Source: a virus | Length of the DNA: 24,944 nt | Strand: one strand, 5' to 3' | IMG/VR virus record: IMGVR_UViG_3300028548_003841 | Span: 1-24,944 of that record | Shown here: in pieces, positions 17,901 to 24,944 of the stretch | Position numbering within the stretch: the stretch's first letter is position 1 | Layout: every line of letters starts with the position of its first letter | Made by a program: the position numbers and the translations under genes | The notes under the pieces: generated by a model | Databases searched by the model: none | The model's input: only the letters and a program-made list of their open reading frames with translations | What the model was told of the DNA's origin: nothing

Positions 17901-19799
17901 TGGTGGATTACTGACACTATATCTAATTCCTGTGTTAGTAATCTTTATTGTTTTGATAGAACCAATGTCTGTAGTTGTTGCGTGTATGCTTCCACTAACA
18001 CCAGTGGTACTTGTTATAGAAACCGTTGGAAGTTTTGTATAACCAAAACCACCATCAGTCACTACTGCTTTAATTAGGTGTCCAGATTCTAGTGTAGCAC
18101 CAGCATCAATATTTGTGAATGTATCAGACTCTAAAACAATCTGGTCATTTGCAGTTGTGTATGTGTCCGATACTTCTATAGTTTCTTCACTGAGTATTTG
18201 ATGTCCTATACCCAGAACAACACTTTCACTATCCACAGTAATAATAGATGTTCCATCTAAGACTAAAGAGTCTTGCAGATTACCACGAACATATATTTTA
18301 GTATTAAGTGCCACTGAAAATGTAAATGTTATTTGTGTGTTTGTTGCACTCCAGTTTACAGAACCGTCCGATGCGATAGCGGGATAAACCACATTATCAA
18401 ATGTTACATAAAGTGTGTCTAGTGTTCCACTTGTATTAACAAGATTAAATACTTTGGTTGTACCATCACCAATAAAATTATCTGAAGTAGTAAATTCAAG
18501 TGAAATCGCAAATGATTCTAGTTGAGTATTAGTTGCAGCTTCAAGTGTAATGGTATCTGTTCCTGTCTCTTGAAGGACACCACCACCAACTATGCTTACA
18601 ACACCAGTGGCCTCTTTGACATCTGTATCAGATGAGTTCTTAGTAAATGTAAGAGCATCACCCACTTCAAATTTTGTACCAGTAGTTTCTACAAAGAGTT
18701 CGCTTACCGAACCAGTGTTAATACCATCAACAACAACATTTGCAAATTGATTACCAATTTGTTCTACATCAACAACCTCACCATCTTCATAAAGTATTCC
18801 ATCGTTTGTTATTGCTGTATCAGAAACAATGCCCTGTACAGTAAATGAAATGATAACATCTTTAGTTGTGGAAATACCAGATATGATTTCTCCTTCAACA
18901 AAGGTTCCTTTAATTTCTGCAATTGTAAACTCAATAATAGAGTCATTGAATGTTTCATTTATTTCTTGTTTGGTAACAGACTTTTCAACAATAGCAGTAG
19001 CACCAGAAGTTCCACCAGTGATTAACTGATTAACAAATTCATTTCCTACAGAAGAACCTACCGCTGCAGCTCTAAGAACAGTTGAAGCTTGCCATTCACC
19101 AGCAGATGGTTTCATCATATAGATGTTAGGATAGAAAATCTCTGATTCTTCACCTAACAACATACGCATAAAGAGTTTGTGACCCTCTGATGTTCCTTTA
19201 GCTGCATACAGGTCTTTAATATTTTTAATTAGATTTCTTTTATTAACACCAATTGCAAGCGTTTCTGGAATTGCTTCCATAAACTCATCACGCATGTTAT
19301 CTAAGAAATCGTAGAGAGTGTTATCGACATTTGCATATTCCAACATCTGTTGGATACTTTGAATTGGGTTTGCTTGATATGAATCAACCGTACCAGTAGA
19401 ACCAGATGTTCCACCAGTTATAGTTTCTCCAGTTTGAAATAATTGTTGTCCAGTAACATAAAGATATGAGTTTCTAGAATCATCAACAAGAACTTTTGCA
19501 GTTGCCTTTGATAAACTACCAGTAACAGTTTCACCATTTACAAACTGACCTAGAGTACCAGCTCCAAGTTCAGTAACAATTCTGTCACCACTTTCTTCTA
19601 AGATGTATGCCGTGGTAATTGTTTCTAATGAAACATAATCAACATTGGCAGTAAGAGTTAATCTACCCGCCTCAAGATATTGAAAGTAATCTTTTACAAA
19701 ATTTACAAATACTGGATGGTCTGCTTGAACAAAGTCGGGAACTTGCCCTTCGATCAGGGGAGAAACCTTAGTAGTAAATTTTGATTTATTCTCAGACAT
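14958..19799 (-). CDS. Large baseplate wedge / virion protein in the gp7 position, with a cupredoxin-like domain
   Basis: 1613 residues, against 1032 for T4 gp7. The N-terminus (about 1-240) has the pattern of marine-phage wedge proteins that follow gp6: HPVFVNFVKDYFQYLEAG, then DNTLYDFLDNMRDEFMEAIPE (155-175), KRNLIKNIKDLYAAKGTSEG (187-206) and SEIFYPNIYMMKPSAGEW. Two TG-xxSGAT segments sit inside it (ETVTGSLSKATAKV, ETITGGTSGSTGTV) and another at 259-270. Residues about 576-630 form a GGFGYTKLPTVSIT beta module. Residues about 740-856 resemble a cupredoxin. Much of 690-1050 and 1180-1613 is a degenerate array of short LEDG / LLLNGT / DAGDHI motifs. Residues 1067-1125 are a more conserved block (YYYQDYSYEVQIG, KKAVHPAGFQPFG). 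There is no clear Shine-Dalgarno; ATG directly follows the gp6 TAATAA, suggesting reinitiation. Assignment to gp7 rests on position and N-terminus, not on T4-level similarity. Confidence 0.75.
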   Translation of the reverse strand: MSENKSKFTTKVSPLIEGQVPDFVQADHPVFVNFVKDYFQYLEAGRLTLTANVDYVSLETITTAYILEESGDRIVTELGAGTLGQFVNGETVTGSLSKATAKVLVDDSRNSYLYVTGQQLFQTGETITGGTSGSTGTVDSYQANPIQSIQQMLEYANVDNTLYDFLDNMRDEFMEAIPETLAIGVNKRNLIKNIKDLYAAKGTSEGHKLFMRMLLGEESEIFYPNIYMMKPSAGEWQASTVLRAAAVGSSVGNEFVNQLITGGTSGATAIVEKSVTKQEINETFNDSIIEFTIAEIKGTFVEGEIISGISTTKDVIISFTVQGIVSDTAITNDGILYEDGEVVDVEQIGNQFANVVVDGINTGSVSELFVETTGTKFEVGDALTFTKNSSDTDVKEATGVVSIVGGGVLQETGTDTITLEAATNTQLESFAISLEFTTSDNFIGDGTTKVFNLVNTSGTLDTLYVTFDNVVYPAIASDGSVNWSATNTQITFTFSVALNTKIYVRGNLQDSLVLDGTSIITVDSESVVLGIGHQILSEETIEVSDTYTTANDQIVLESDTFTNIDAGATLESGHLIKAVVTDGGFGYTKLPTVSITSTTGVSGSIHATTTDIGSIKTIKITNTGIRYSVSNPPEPLFRAHFVLKDVSGTFAASNTLTSSGHTGVVKAFDTNTKVLDTTFENVIRVEQEQTSTFQEGIQLEQATELLLPEGILLEDEQEFNDTGSILLNGSGVFTPSPKSLVYKVQVYYDTVQEKNVFFINGVSQPELVLYEGNTYYFDLSDPTLYKVLTSGQHILRFSETSGGTHNGGSAYTTGVTTSIASIAIGTAGAYIQIVVAANAPRLYYYCTNHAGMGAGIRTSTYDTTVLDEGSSIVLDGADRIDHFFVQEAGTTGNATDRIQLESEGFGGFLLDEAFDLNQSKLVALQEAGSKLLHVSIRRENSTTNANSDQYVLLNGIDSSGTDANSKLANEDFGNTLVLDSTDATGTDARNGFLLDDETGAGQITLDSTATGSIDAGDHIVNESPIDFSLQNLTITDSSGATATIVTADIATGTSTVATTSTTDASYANAQNRLGESLVRIQDSYYYQDYSYEVQIGASLSTYINELKKAVHPAGFQPFGKVTLATLVSAQIATAGAGVAAYTGDTDTFSPILASTFKTIFDQLLQTRLQAYPVAEIGVRDQKIIQEDGTLPGDNLVLDASAASTDVGSNILFEDSLGMDLEDGFQIKGDGLLWENNTVTHSSDITHGTGTGGSHIMTEKSYAPSGKGDRVLVKELVTKITARPSPKFTRNLLTYLAEYPFGNELGGDGIILEGSTFTEDVLQLDGTLPLDQADTFFMLEEDIAGALDYETFNIASEGDDGHSRILQEGGEWNFPAGFVVNAGGRIILDGNNSNEETIPLSQIGNYRFSDILKETKIVINDGNTNNFIVDAGTDVGIELEGADLGQLILNGTDDNSLNGGNHLLQETTKRNRFDLEENGSIVVESFDTLSVIDKLIDETNEDIIVLEDATESRKWFKSGYTSDTTATLSAIVLETTNIIVSAGQIPAENLLINSNTGGLPLVRSADIHVRDTGDIALEDETDTTHGFLILNSTSGSSTNAGENIQFEGATGITY
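17232..17582 (-). other. Cupredoxin-like domain inside the 1613-residue protein
   Basis: Residues about 740-856. It opens with KVQVYYDT and FFINGVSQPELVLYEGNTYY strands. GQHILRF follows (His793), then a Gly/Thr-rich loop, and YYYCTNHAGMG (Cys846, His849, Met852). His plus C-x2-H-x2-M is the type-1 copper ligand order and spacing of amicyanin. Similar CxNHxGM segments recur in marine phage structural proteins, to my knowledge without a proven function. Copper binding is inferred from motif alone. Confidence 0.65.
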
Positions 19800-19802
19800 T
19801 TA

Positions 19803-21740
19803 TTAGTACGCCGATGAAGTTGATGAGGATGGGGTAGTCGACACCGTTGTTGTAGTTGTTCCCGCTGTAGTTGTTGTTGTTGTATAACCAATACCAGTTG
19901 CCGCTGTTGCATCAATAGAAGCAACAACAGTAGAGTTCACCGCATCAAGTTCAAGAATCTGATTCCTCACAGGAACAACATCATACGAACTTGGAATTAC
20001 TGTAACGCGAACTTGTGTAGAAACTACACCATCAACATCAGACACAGCAGAAATCATAATTGAATTTACTGTTATCTTTCCATTTACATAATCTATTGTT
20101 CCAGCAGTAGTACTATGATAAAGTCTTGTACCAGAAACTAAATAATAAATTCTAATATTACCAGCTCCATCATCGTCAAAGAAATATTCTTTTGTTGAAT
20201 CAACAGAACTCATTAAGAACCCTGTTGAAGAAACAATACCACCACCAGCTGAGTTGTGTCCAGAGTGTGGATTGAAAAATGTGTTGTTAAAGTTTAAGAT
20301 ATAAGATGTTGATACATTTAATGTTGGTACAACATATTTCGCCAGTGTAACTGTTGTTGTATTATTCAAAATAGAACTATCTGTATTATCAATCAGTCCT
20401 AGTAACCTTGAGTGTCTAAAGGGAGCATTGAAAGTTTGCAAATCACTTGTGTTATAACTTGAAATAGTAGCACTTACTTTTGTTGCCAACTGTGAATCAA
20501 TAAGTGTAGTTGAACTAGAATCATATTGAACCGTTGTTTTTAAAATAAGATATGTTGTTTCTGCATCAACGATTACAGGAGTAACAGAAGATACTTTATA
20601 TGGAGATAATGCAGTAACCAAATTTGATTTCTGTGCATCAGTTAGATTGTTTCCAGTAGTAGACTTAATAGAGATAAAAACCTTACCATACTCTGGTGTA
20701 GAACTTACCCCTGTACTTGTATCATAACTTCCGTCTTCACCACCCCAAACAGAAACCGCTTGAGTATTTGCAAAAAGTTTATTAACATAAGTCTTGTAAT
20801 CATTTGTTGTAACTGCACGACCTTGTGCTGCAAAATCTAAGGGTGCGTTTAATTTAACAGATGCTATTGATTCCGCCTCAGCACCACCACTCGCGATAGC
20901 TACTGTTGTTACAGTAATATCGGTTATAGCATTAATTGCTGAAGATGATGTAAATGCTCTTGCACCATTTGACACACCTTTATTTGTAACAACATATTCT
21001 AAAGTAACAATGTTTCCATCAGATACCGCTTGACTTAAAACACCATCACCAAAGTATACTTCAAACTTTCCTATTTCTACTTCTTGTATAAAGTATACTG
21101 TACTAGAATCAGTAAGTTGAGAAATGTCTGTTGCCTTAGTGTATGTTCTTACGAAAGTATCACTTGCAGATGTTTGTACTTTTACACTAAGTGTTGTGGT
21201 GTCCGCTCTTGCGTCATCAATAATAAATCTTTGGTCTACATCAGAACTATCTACTAGATACTTGGATGTAATAAATGTTCCTTCATATATTGTTGTGCTG
21301 TCAAAGTTTACAGAACTACCAGAGTTACTAGATGTTATATCAGCGACTGTAACAAAATTATAATTTACACCATTTACTGAAGAGGTGAATGTTGTTCCTG
21401 CCGGCATTGTCCTTGTTGGTAGATTTGTTGCAAGAGATATATTAACTGTTGCTTGAGGGGCGCGACAAGATGATACTTCGTATCCTAATTTCTTTGCGTG
21501 TGAAACTACACTTGATCGTAAAGATGCACTATCTAGAAACATTTCGTTTGCAACCATATTAGCATTGTAAGCCATATAGTGTGTATTGTATGCAAGCGTA
21601 TCTAAAAGAACACTCATACCAGAACCCTCAAAGTCATAGTCGGTAAACTGGTTCTGTGCTTTTAGAAAAGTTTTTAGGTTGCCTTTAATATCATCAAAGT
21701 CAAGCTCTGTTACTCTAAGTCTTTTTTCATTTACGGCCAT
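19803..21740 (-). CDS. 6: gp6-like baseplate wedge protein
   Basis: 645 residues, near T4 gp6 (660). In the family, gp6 dimers link the six wedges into a continuous ring, so this is a core baseplate component. The N-terminus is highly typical of marine T4-like gp6: LDFDDIKGNLKTFLKAQNQF, then DYDFEGSGMSVLLDTLAYN, NMVANEMFLDSASLR and VVSHAKKLGYEV, within residues 14-90. The middle contains FAAQGRAVTTNDYKTYV-like sequence (here DFAAQGRAVTTNDYKTYV) and KVFISIKSTTG, as in baseplate-J-type folds. The last 27 residues (619-645) are a low-complexity Thr/Ser tail, which is odd for a compact wedge protein. Start: ATG overlaps the gp25 stop, with GAGAG just upstream. Four codon positions after its stop the next gene starts (TAA TAA ATG). 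Confidence 0.95.
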   Translation of the reverse strand: MAVNEKRLRVTELDFDDIKGNLKTFLKAQNQFTDYDFEGSGMSVLLDTLAYNTHYMAYNANMVANEMFLDSASLRSSVVSHAKKLGYEVSSCRAPQATVNISLATNLPTRTMPAGTTFTSSVNGVNYNFVTVADITSSNSGSSVNFDSTTIYEGTFITSKYLVDSSDVDQRFIIDDARADTTTLSVKVQTSASDTFVRTYTKATDISQLTDSSTVYFIQEVEIGKFEVYFGDGVLSQAVSDGNIVTLEYVVTNKGVSNGARAFTSSSAINAITDITVTTVAIASGGAEAESIASVKLNAPLDFAAQGRAVTTNDYKTYVNKLFANTQAVSVWGGEDGSYDTSTGVSSTPEYGKVFISIKSTTGNNLTDAQKSNLVTALSPYKVSSVTPVIVDAETTYLILKTTVQYDSSSTTLIDSQLATKVSATISSYNTSDLQTFNAPFRHSRLLGLIDNTDSSILNNTTTVTLAKYVVPTLNVSTSYILNFNNTFFNPHSGHNSAGGGIVSSTGFLMSSVDSTKEYFFDDDGAGNIRIYYLVSGTRLYHSTTAGTIDYVNGKITVNSIMISAVSDVDGVVSTQVRVTVIPSSYDVVPVRNQILELDAVNSTVVASIDATAATGIGYTTTTTTAGTTTTTVSTTPSSSTSSAY

Positions 21741-22168
21741 TATCGTAATCTCTCTAACATTATGGATAGGTCAACTAATTCTGTGGGAGCATTAACGACA
21801 TAAAATTCTATCGAAACTTCGTATGAGTTTTTATCCAAATTTGGGTTTGCTGTAATACCTACTAATCTTACTCTTGGTTCAAAGTTATTAATTACATCTT
21901 CAATCTTTCTTGAAAGTATCTGTGCTGTAATTGGAGTCATGTTTTCAAACAACATATCGCGAACACCAGAACCAATCTCTGGGTGGAATGGTTTTTCATA
22001 ATGATTAGTTAATACCAGATTACGAACAGAACGCTTAACAGCTTTAATATCAGTAATGCTTTGAATATCATCATTGGAAGTTTTTTTTCCAAAGAACAAA
22101 TCTATGTCTGAATATATCCTAGCACTACGTTTGCTATTATTGGTTGTTGTTGCATCATACTGCGCCAT
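21740..22168 (-). CDS. 25: gp25-like baseplate wedge protein
   Basis: 142 residues, close to T4 gp25 (132). It belongs to the gp25 / TssE (GPW_gp25) family, a core wedge component that joins the gp6-gp7 bundle and helps start sheath assembly. Diagnostic features are YSDIDLFF near the N-terminus, EKPFHPEIGSGVRDMLFE at about 58-75, the helix ITAQILSRKIEDVINNF, and the EPR motif at 97-99, which in gp25 and TssE supports the wedge core bundle. The C-terminal strand pair (YEVSIEFYVV) fits the family fold. An AGGGG ribosome site lies before ATG. The TAA stop shares its last A with the gp6 ATG (TAATG), indicating translational coupling. Confidence 0.95.
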   Translation of the reverse strand: MAQYDATTTNNSKRSARIYSDIDLFFGKKTSNDDIQSITDIKAVKRSVRNLVLTNHYEKPFHPEIGSGVRDMLFENMTPITAQILSRKIEDVINNFEPRVRLVGITANPNLDKNSYEVSIEFYVVNAPTELVDLSIMLERLR

Positions 22169-22193
22169 CTGTAAGAACCCCTAGTTTATATAC

Positions 22194-22201
22194 TATTTAG
22201 G
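22194..22201 (-). promoter_or_regulatory. Possible weak late promoter before gp25
   Basis: CCTAAATA matches six of eight late-consensus positions and lies 25 bases before the gp25 ATG in a 40-base gap. The mismatches are in the first two positions, so this may be chance in AT-rich DNA. Confidence 0.3.
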
Positions 22202-22208
22202 AAATTTA

Positions 22209-23447
22209 TTACTCGTCTTTTTTAATTCCTGCATCTATTTTTTCATTATATTCATAAATTATTTTTATATAATCCCAAGTACCTTCTGCTAAGTCATATT
22301 GTTCGCCATCAAACGCAAATGCAAGGATTGCCGAGAATTCCTCCTGAACAATACTTACATTTAAAGCAGCGAGGTTTTTTGTGACATTATCCTTACCTTT
22401 CACCCCACTCTTGATTCTTTTTAAATAAGCATTGGCCAGACTTAAACGATATATAAGACCTTTTGTTATTACTTTAGTGCCTGCGTCATTTAACCTAACT
22501 TCTACAGCACCAGCACTTAAAATCTTGGTTGGCATTGGGAAGTATATTTCTTTTTCAATAAAATCACTGAGCTCACTATAATCAAATGCTTCTTCGTTAA
22601 TCCATTGGACAGCATCAATTGGTATATCAAAGTCTTTGTATTTTCTTGCTTTGTTAGCCACACCACCTACAGGTTTTCCATCTGGTGTTTTTAAATCCAT
22701 TATTGCTCGAAATTCTGGACTAATATAGACAAGTGTTTTTTTGCCTTTTTTATAAGCAAACCCTTTTTCAGAATATCCCGAAGCACCAGCATCAGATTTT
22801 GTAGTAGCTGATACTTTAGTTCCAGCAGGTGTTGTTATCTTTGTTGATTTTTCAGTTATTTCATATGTGGTTTTATCTGCGTATGATGCAGTTGTAGATT
22901 CTAGTTCAGCCTTTAGTGCAGTTGCATTAACATTATCTGATACAGTTGAAACTTCTTCATCTATAGCATTTTCAAGTGCAGCCTTTACACCTTCTGCTTT
23001 TTCTAAAACCTCTCCGCCTGCTGCAGGCAATTCAAGATTAGGTACAACTCCACAAACATTTCCACCACCAGAAATAGCATCAGTTGCAGATGATACTAAA
23101 CTATCAAAATCTTTTCCAGACTTAGTAAGGGTATCACCAAACTTTAATTTTAAATCATTGAGTTTTGATGTGTACTGTGTCAACCCCTGTGGAGTTGATA
23201 TGTCAAAAGATATAAGACTTGTAAGTTCTGATTGAAAATTTAGATTTGGTAGTTCTGGTAAATCTGGAACAAGTCCATCAAGTCCTAATTTGACATCTGT
23301 AAGTTTGCTCTCAATAGCAGCCTTTGCAGCAGATGCCTCTGCATTTATCTGTGAAGTTATTTGTGATTCTAAATCTGCAATCTTCGATGACGCAAGATTA
23401 AGTTCAGGACTTGCACCACAGAGATCGGGTATTTTAAAATTTGACAT
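22209..23447 (-). CDS. Unrecognised structural-type protein between gp5 and gp25
   Basis: 412 residues; I cannot name the family with certainty. Marine T4-like phages often carry a gene of this kind between gene 5 and gene 25, so a baseplate or virion role is likely by position. Two similar motifs are visible: CGASPELNL at residues 10-18 and CGVVPNLEL at 132-140, both fitting C-G-x-x-P-x-L-x-L. Each precedes a helix-prone, Ala/Glu/Lys-rich stretch (about 19-55 and 145-185) that could form coiled coils. From about 195 on the protein becomes mixed alpha/beta, with YKDFDIPIDAVQWINEEAF near 270-288 and a charged end (KIDAGIKKDE). No signal peptide or membrane segment is seen. The start is placed by AGGAAAG upstream of ATG, which overlaps the gp5 stop, so the two are probably translated together. 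Confidence 0.85.
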   Translation of the reverse strand: MSNFKIPDLCGASPELNLASSKIADLESQITSQINAEASAAKAAIESKLTDVKLGLDGLVPDLPELPNLNFQSELTSLISFDISTPQGLTQYTSKLNDLKLKFGDTLTKSGKDFDSLVSSATDAISGGGNVCGVVPNLELPAAGGEVLEKAEGVKAALENAIDEEVSTVSDNVNATALKAELESTTASYADKTTYEITEKSTKITTPAGTKVSATTKSDAGASGYSEKGFAYKKGKKTLVYISPEFRAIMDLKTPDGKPVGGVANKARKYKDFDIPIDAVQWINEEAFDYSELSDFIEKEIYFPMPTKILSAGAVEVRLNDAGTKVITKGLIYRLSLANAYLKRIKSGVKGKDNVTKNLAALNVSIVQEEFSAILAFAFDGEQYDLAEGTWDYIKIIYEYNEKIDAGIKKDE

Positions 23448-23457
23448 CTATACTTTC

Positions 23458-24930
23458 CTAAGCGTTAGGCACATTTGTAGTTGCCTGTGTATCACCATCA
23501 CTATCTGCATCTTGAGTATGAGTATGAGTTGTAAGACCGATAGCAACACTAGACCCATTGTTTGCAATAAAGTTACTTCCATCACCAGAGAATGTAAATG
23601 TTCCAATGCCAGTTGATGTTCCAGTAAATGTAGTTTCTGAACCAACAGTCATTGCAGTTGCAGATTTCATATTTAAAGTTGTACCAGATTTGATTGACAT
23701 AATACCAGAGGTAGTATCAATCGAAACATTACCACTAGCATTAAGTGTTAAAGTACCACCAGTTGTAGCTGCAAAAATATTACTCTTTGCTACCAACTTA
23801 TATGTTCCGTTATTAATTCTTTGTTCATTACCTTCTGTGGTAACATCAACATCTTCTCCGATACGCCCCTTAATATTATTTGAAATATTAAATGCGTGAT
23901 TTCCTTTTATTTCTTCTTCAAGGTTTCCACCAGAAACACCAGCTCCAATTTTTGTACGCATATTCTTGTGTATCTTTTGCGTATAGTTTCCTTCAACTTC
24001 TAAATGATAATCACCCTTGACAAGATGACGAACAGTTCCACCTATTGTTAGATTAACTGCACCAGCAATATAAACATCTGAACCACCCATAATGATTTCA
24101 CAATTATCACCGATAACTTTTACTGTCTTGCTTCCGTTTGCAATTATTTCTTCGTATGTTCCAGACTTGTGTTCTTTTAATATTCTTTCACCGCCGGGCG
24201 AATCATCTATTTCTGTAATGTGTCCAGACTCAGATTCAAATACATGGTTGTATGGATATTGTGAAGAAAAATATGGATCTGCATTTTCAAGAATACCTTT
24301 GGGGTCTGGTTCGTTAAAAGTACTCCGAGTTTCAATTACTGCACTATCCGATACTGTAGATAAATTGGGTTGCGTTGCAGTTGGAATATCTTTTTGTTGA
24401 TTGGTTCTTCTTCTTATAAGTGCATCGTGTTCTTCAGAATATTGTCCTTGTGCAAGTTTATTTGTATCTGATTCACCAATACTATGACCAGACGGCATAT
24501 CGTATTCTTCACCATCTACAGGATAGGGGCCATATGATGGAGTTCCTAGATAATCTTCTTGAAAGGAATTTGCACTACGAGGATCATTAAATCCTTTTGT
24601 TGGGTCAGCACCATCAAGTGGTATGCCCGGCAGGCTTCCTATTATGATAGGTTGTTGTTTTAAATTTGCATCAGAAAAGAAACCGATTACCCAACTACCT
24701 TCAACAAGAAAGGAAGGGCTGTTGCCTAGTCCTTGCATTGAGGGATCAGTAACAGGATGCATAACAGTTGCCCACGGCAAGTCTGCGGTTGGTATATCAA
24801 CTAGATCCTCTGTATGAAATCCAAGACAACGAACACGAACCCGACCAAGTTTATCTGGGTCGTTTCTATCTTCAACAACACCAGTAAACCATACGAATCC
24901 GTCAAGACCCATAAAGTAATTTTCAGACAT
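23458..24930 (-). CDS. 5: gp5-like baseplate hub / tail spike protein, no lysozyme domain
   Basis: 490 residues. The central spike at the bottom of the baseplate, which pierces the outer membrane on sheath contraction. Residues about 11-105 look like the gp5 OB-fold (WFTGVVEDRNDPDKLGRVRVR, then a GSWVIGFF strand and a PIIIGSLPG strand). Residues 106-225 are a polar linker. At about 226 the pattern NHVFESESGHITEIDDSPG opens a repetitive beta-helix-like stem rich in short G-N-T-V strands, running to the end. T4 gp5 carries a lysozyme domain between the OB-fold and the stem; I see no lysozyme-like stretch here. The tail ends with HTHT at 469-472, resembling the HxH iron-binding apex of other spikes (P2 gpV type). 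The start is supported by AAGGAG seven bases upstream of ATG. Its TAG stop overlaps the AGGA ribosome site of the next gene. The family call is firm; the apex metal site is inferred. Confidence 0.9.
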   Translation of the reverse strand: MSENYFMGLDGFVWFTGVVEDRNDPDKLGRVRVRCLGFHTEDLVDIPTADLPWATVMHPVTDPSMQGLGNSPSFLVEGSWVIGFFSDANLKQQPIIIGSLPGIPLDGADPTKGFNDPRSANSFQEDYLGTPSYGPYPVDGEEYDMPSGHSIGESDTNKLAQGQYSEEHDALIRRRTNQQKDIPTATQPNLSTVSDSAVIETRSTFNEPDPKGILENADPYFSSQYPYNHVFESESGHITEIDDSPGGERILKEHKSGTYEEIIANGSKTVKVIGDNCEIIMGGSDVYIAGAVNLTIGGTVRHLVKGDYHLEVEGNYTQKIHKNMRTKIGAGVSGGNLEEEIKGNHAFNISNNIKGRIGEDVDVTTEGNEQRINNGTYKLVAKSNIFAATTGGTLTLNASGNVSIDTTSGIMSIKSGTTLNMKSATAMTVGSETTFTGTSTGIGTFTFSGDGSNFIANNGSSVAIGLTTHTHTQDADSDGDTQATTNVPNA

Positions 24931-24944
24931 GAATAAACTCCTTA

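Noticed and set aside
23458-24930. A lysozyme domain within the gp5-like protein
   Set aside because: The region between the OB-fold and the stem is a polar linker without a lysozyme-like Glu/Asp catalytic pattern.
1-24944. Defence system, CRISPR array, tRNA genes, insertion sequences or diversity-generating retroelement
   Set aside because: No reverse transcriptase, no spaced palindromic repeats, no tRNA cloverleaf and no transposase were seen; every long frame fits a virion structural protein.

Overview
This window is part of the virion-structure region of a T4-like (contractile-tail, myovirus-type) phage genome. The wedge and hub proteins resemble marine T4-like phages (cyanophage and pelagiphage type) more than T4 itself. 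Evidence for this is recognisable gp5, gp25, gp6 and gp8 homologues, a very large DUF4815-type protein, a gp7-position protein with marine-phage modules, and fibre proteins built from THVADTG-type repeats. The DNA looks AT-rich by eye, and T4-type late promoter boxes (TATAAATA) sit in several of the short gaps. The host cannot be decided from this window.

All eleven genes I support lie on the minus strand, so transcription runs from high to low coordinates. In transcription order they are: gp5-like hub/spike (24930-23458); unrecognised structural-type protein (23447-22209); gp25 wedge (22168-21740); gp6 wedge (21740-19803); 1613-residue gp7-position protein with an embedded cupredoxin-like domain (19799-14958); fibre-type protein A with a virion-anchor-like N-terminus (14922-12379); fibre-type protein B (12328-10814); small DUF6447-like protein (10731-10477, start moved inward from 10761); fibre-type protein C ending in an S74 self-cleaving chaperone (10467-7924); gp8 wedge (7867-6368); and a DUF4815 giant (6359 to the left edge, open at position 1).

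The window holds almost no non-coding DNA. Gaps are from 0 to about 80 bases, and there is no gene-free stretch over 300 bases. I saw no tRNA, insertion sequence, CRISPR array, origin or convincing terminator, and no credible plus-strand gene.

Functionally this is the baseplate and fibre assembly line. gp5-like protein would form the central spike; gp25, gp6, the gp7-position protein and gp8 would build the six wedges; the DUF4815 protein probably lies at the wedge periphery. The three fibre-type proteins, inserted between the gp7-position gene and gp8, share repeat modules and probably form the adhesin apparatus. Nothing here looks like a wholly new system. The points most worth a second look are the cupredoxin-like domain with a complete type-1 copper ligand set, the shared and shuffled fibre modules, the one-chaperone-for-three-fibres arrangement, and the spike that lacks a lysozyme domain but ends in an HTH motif.
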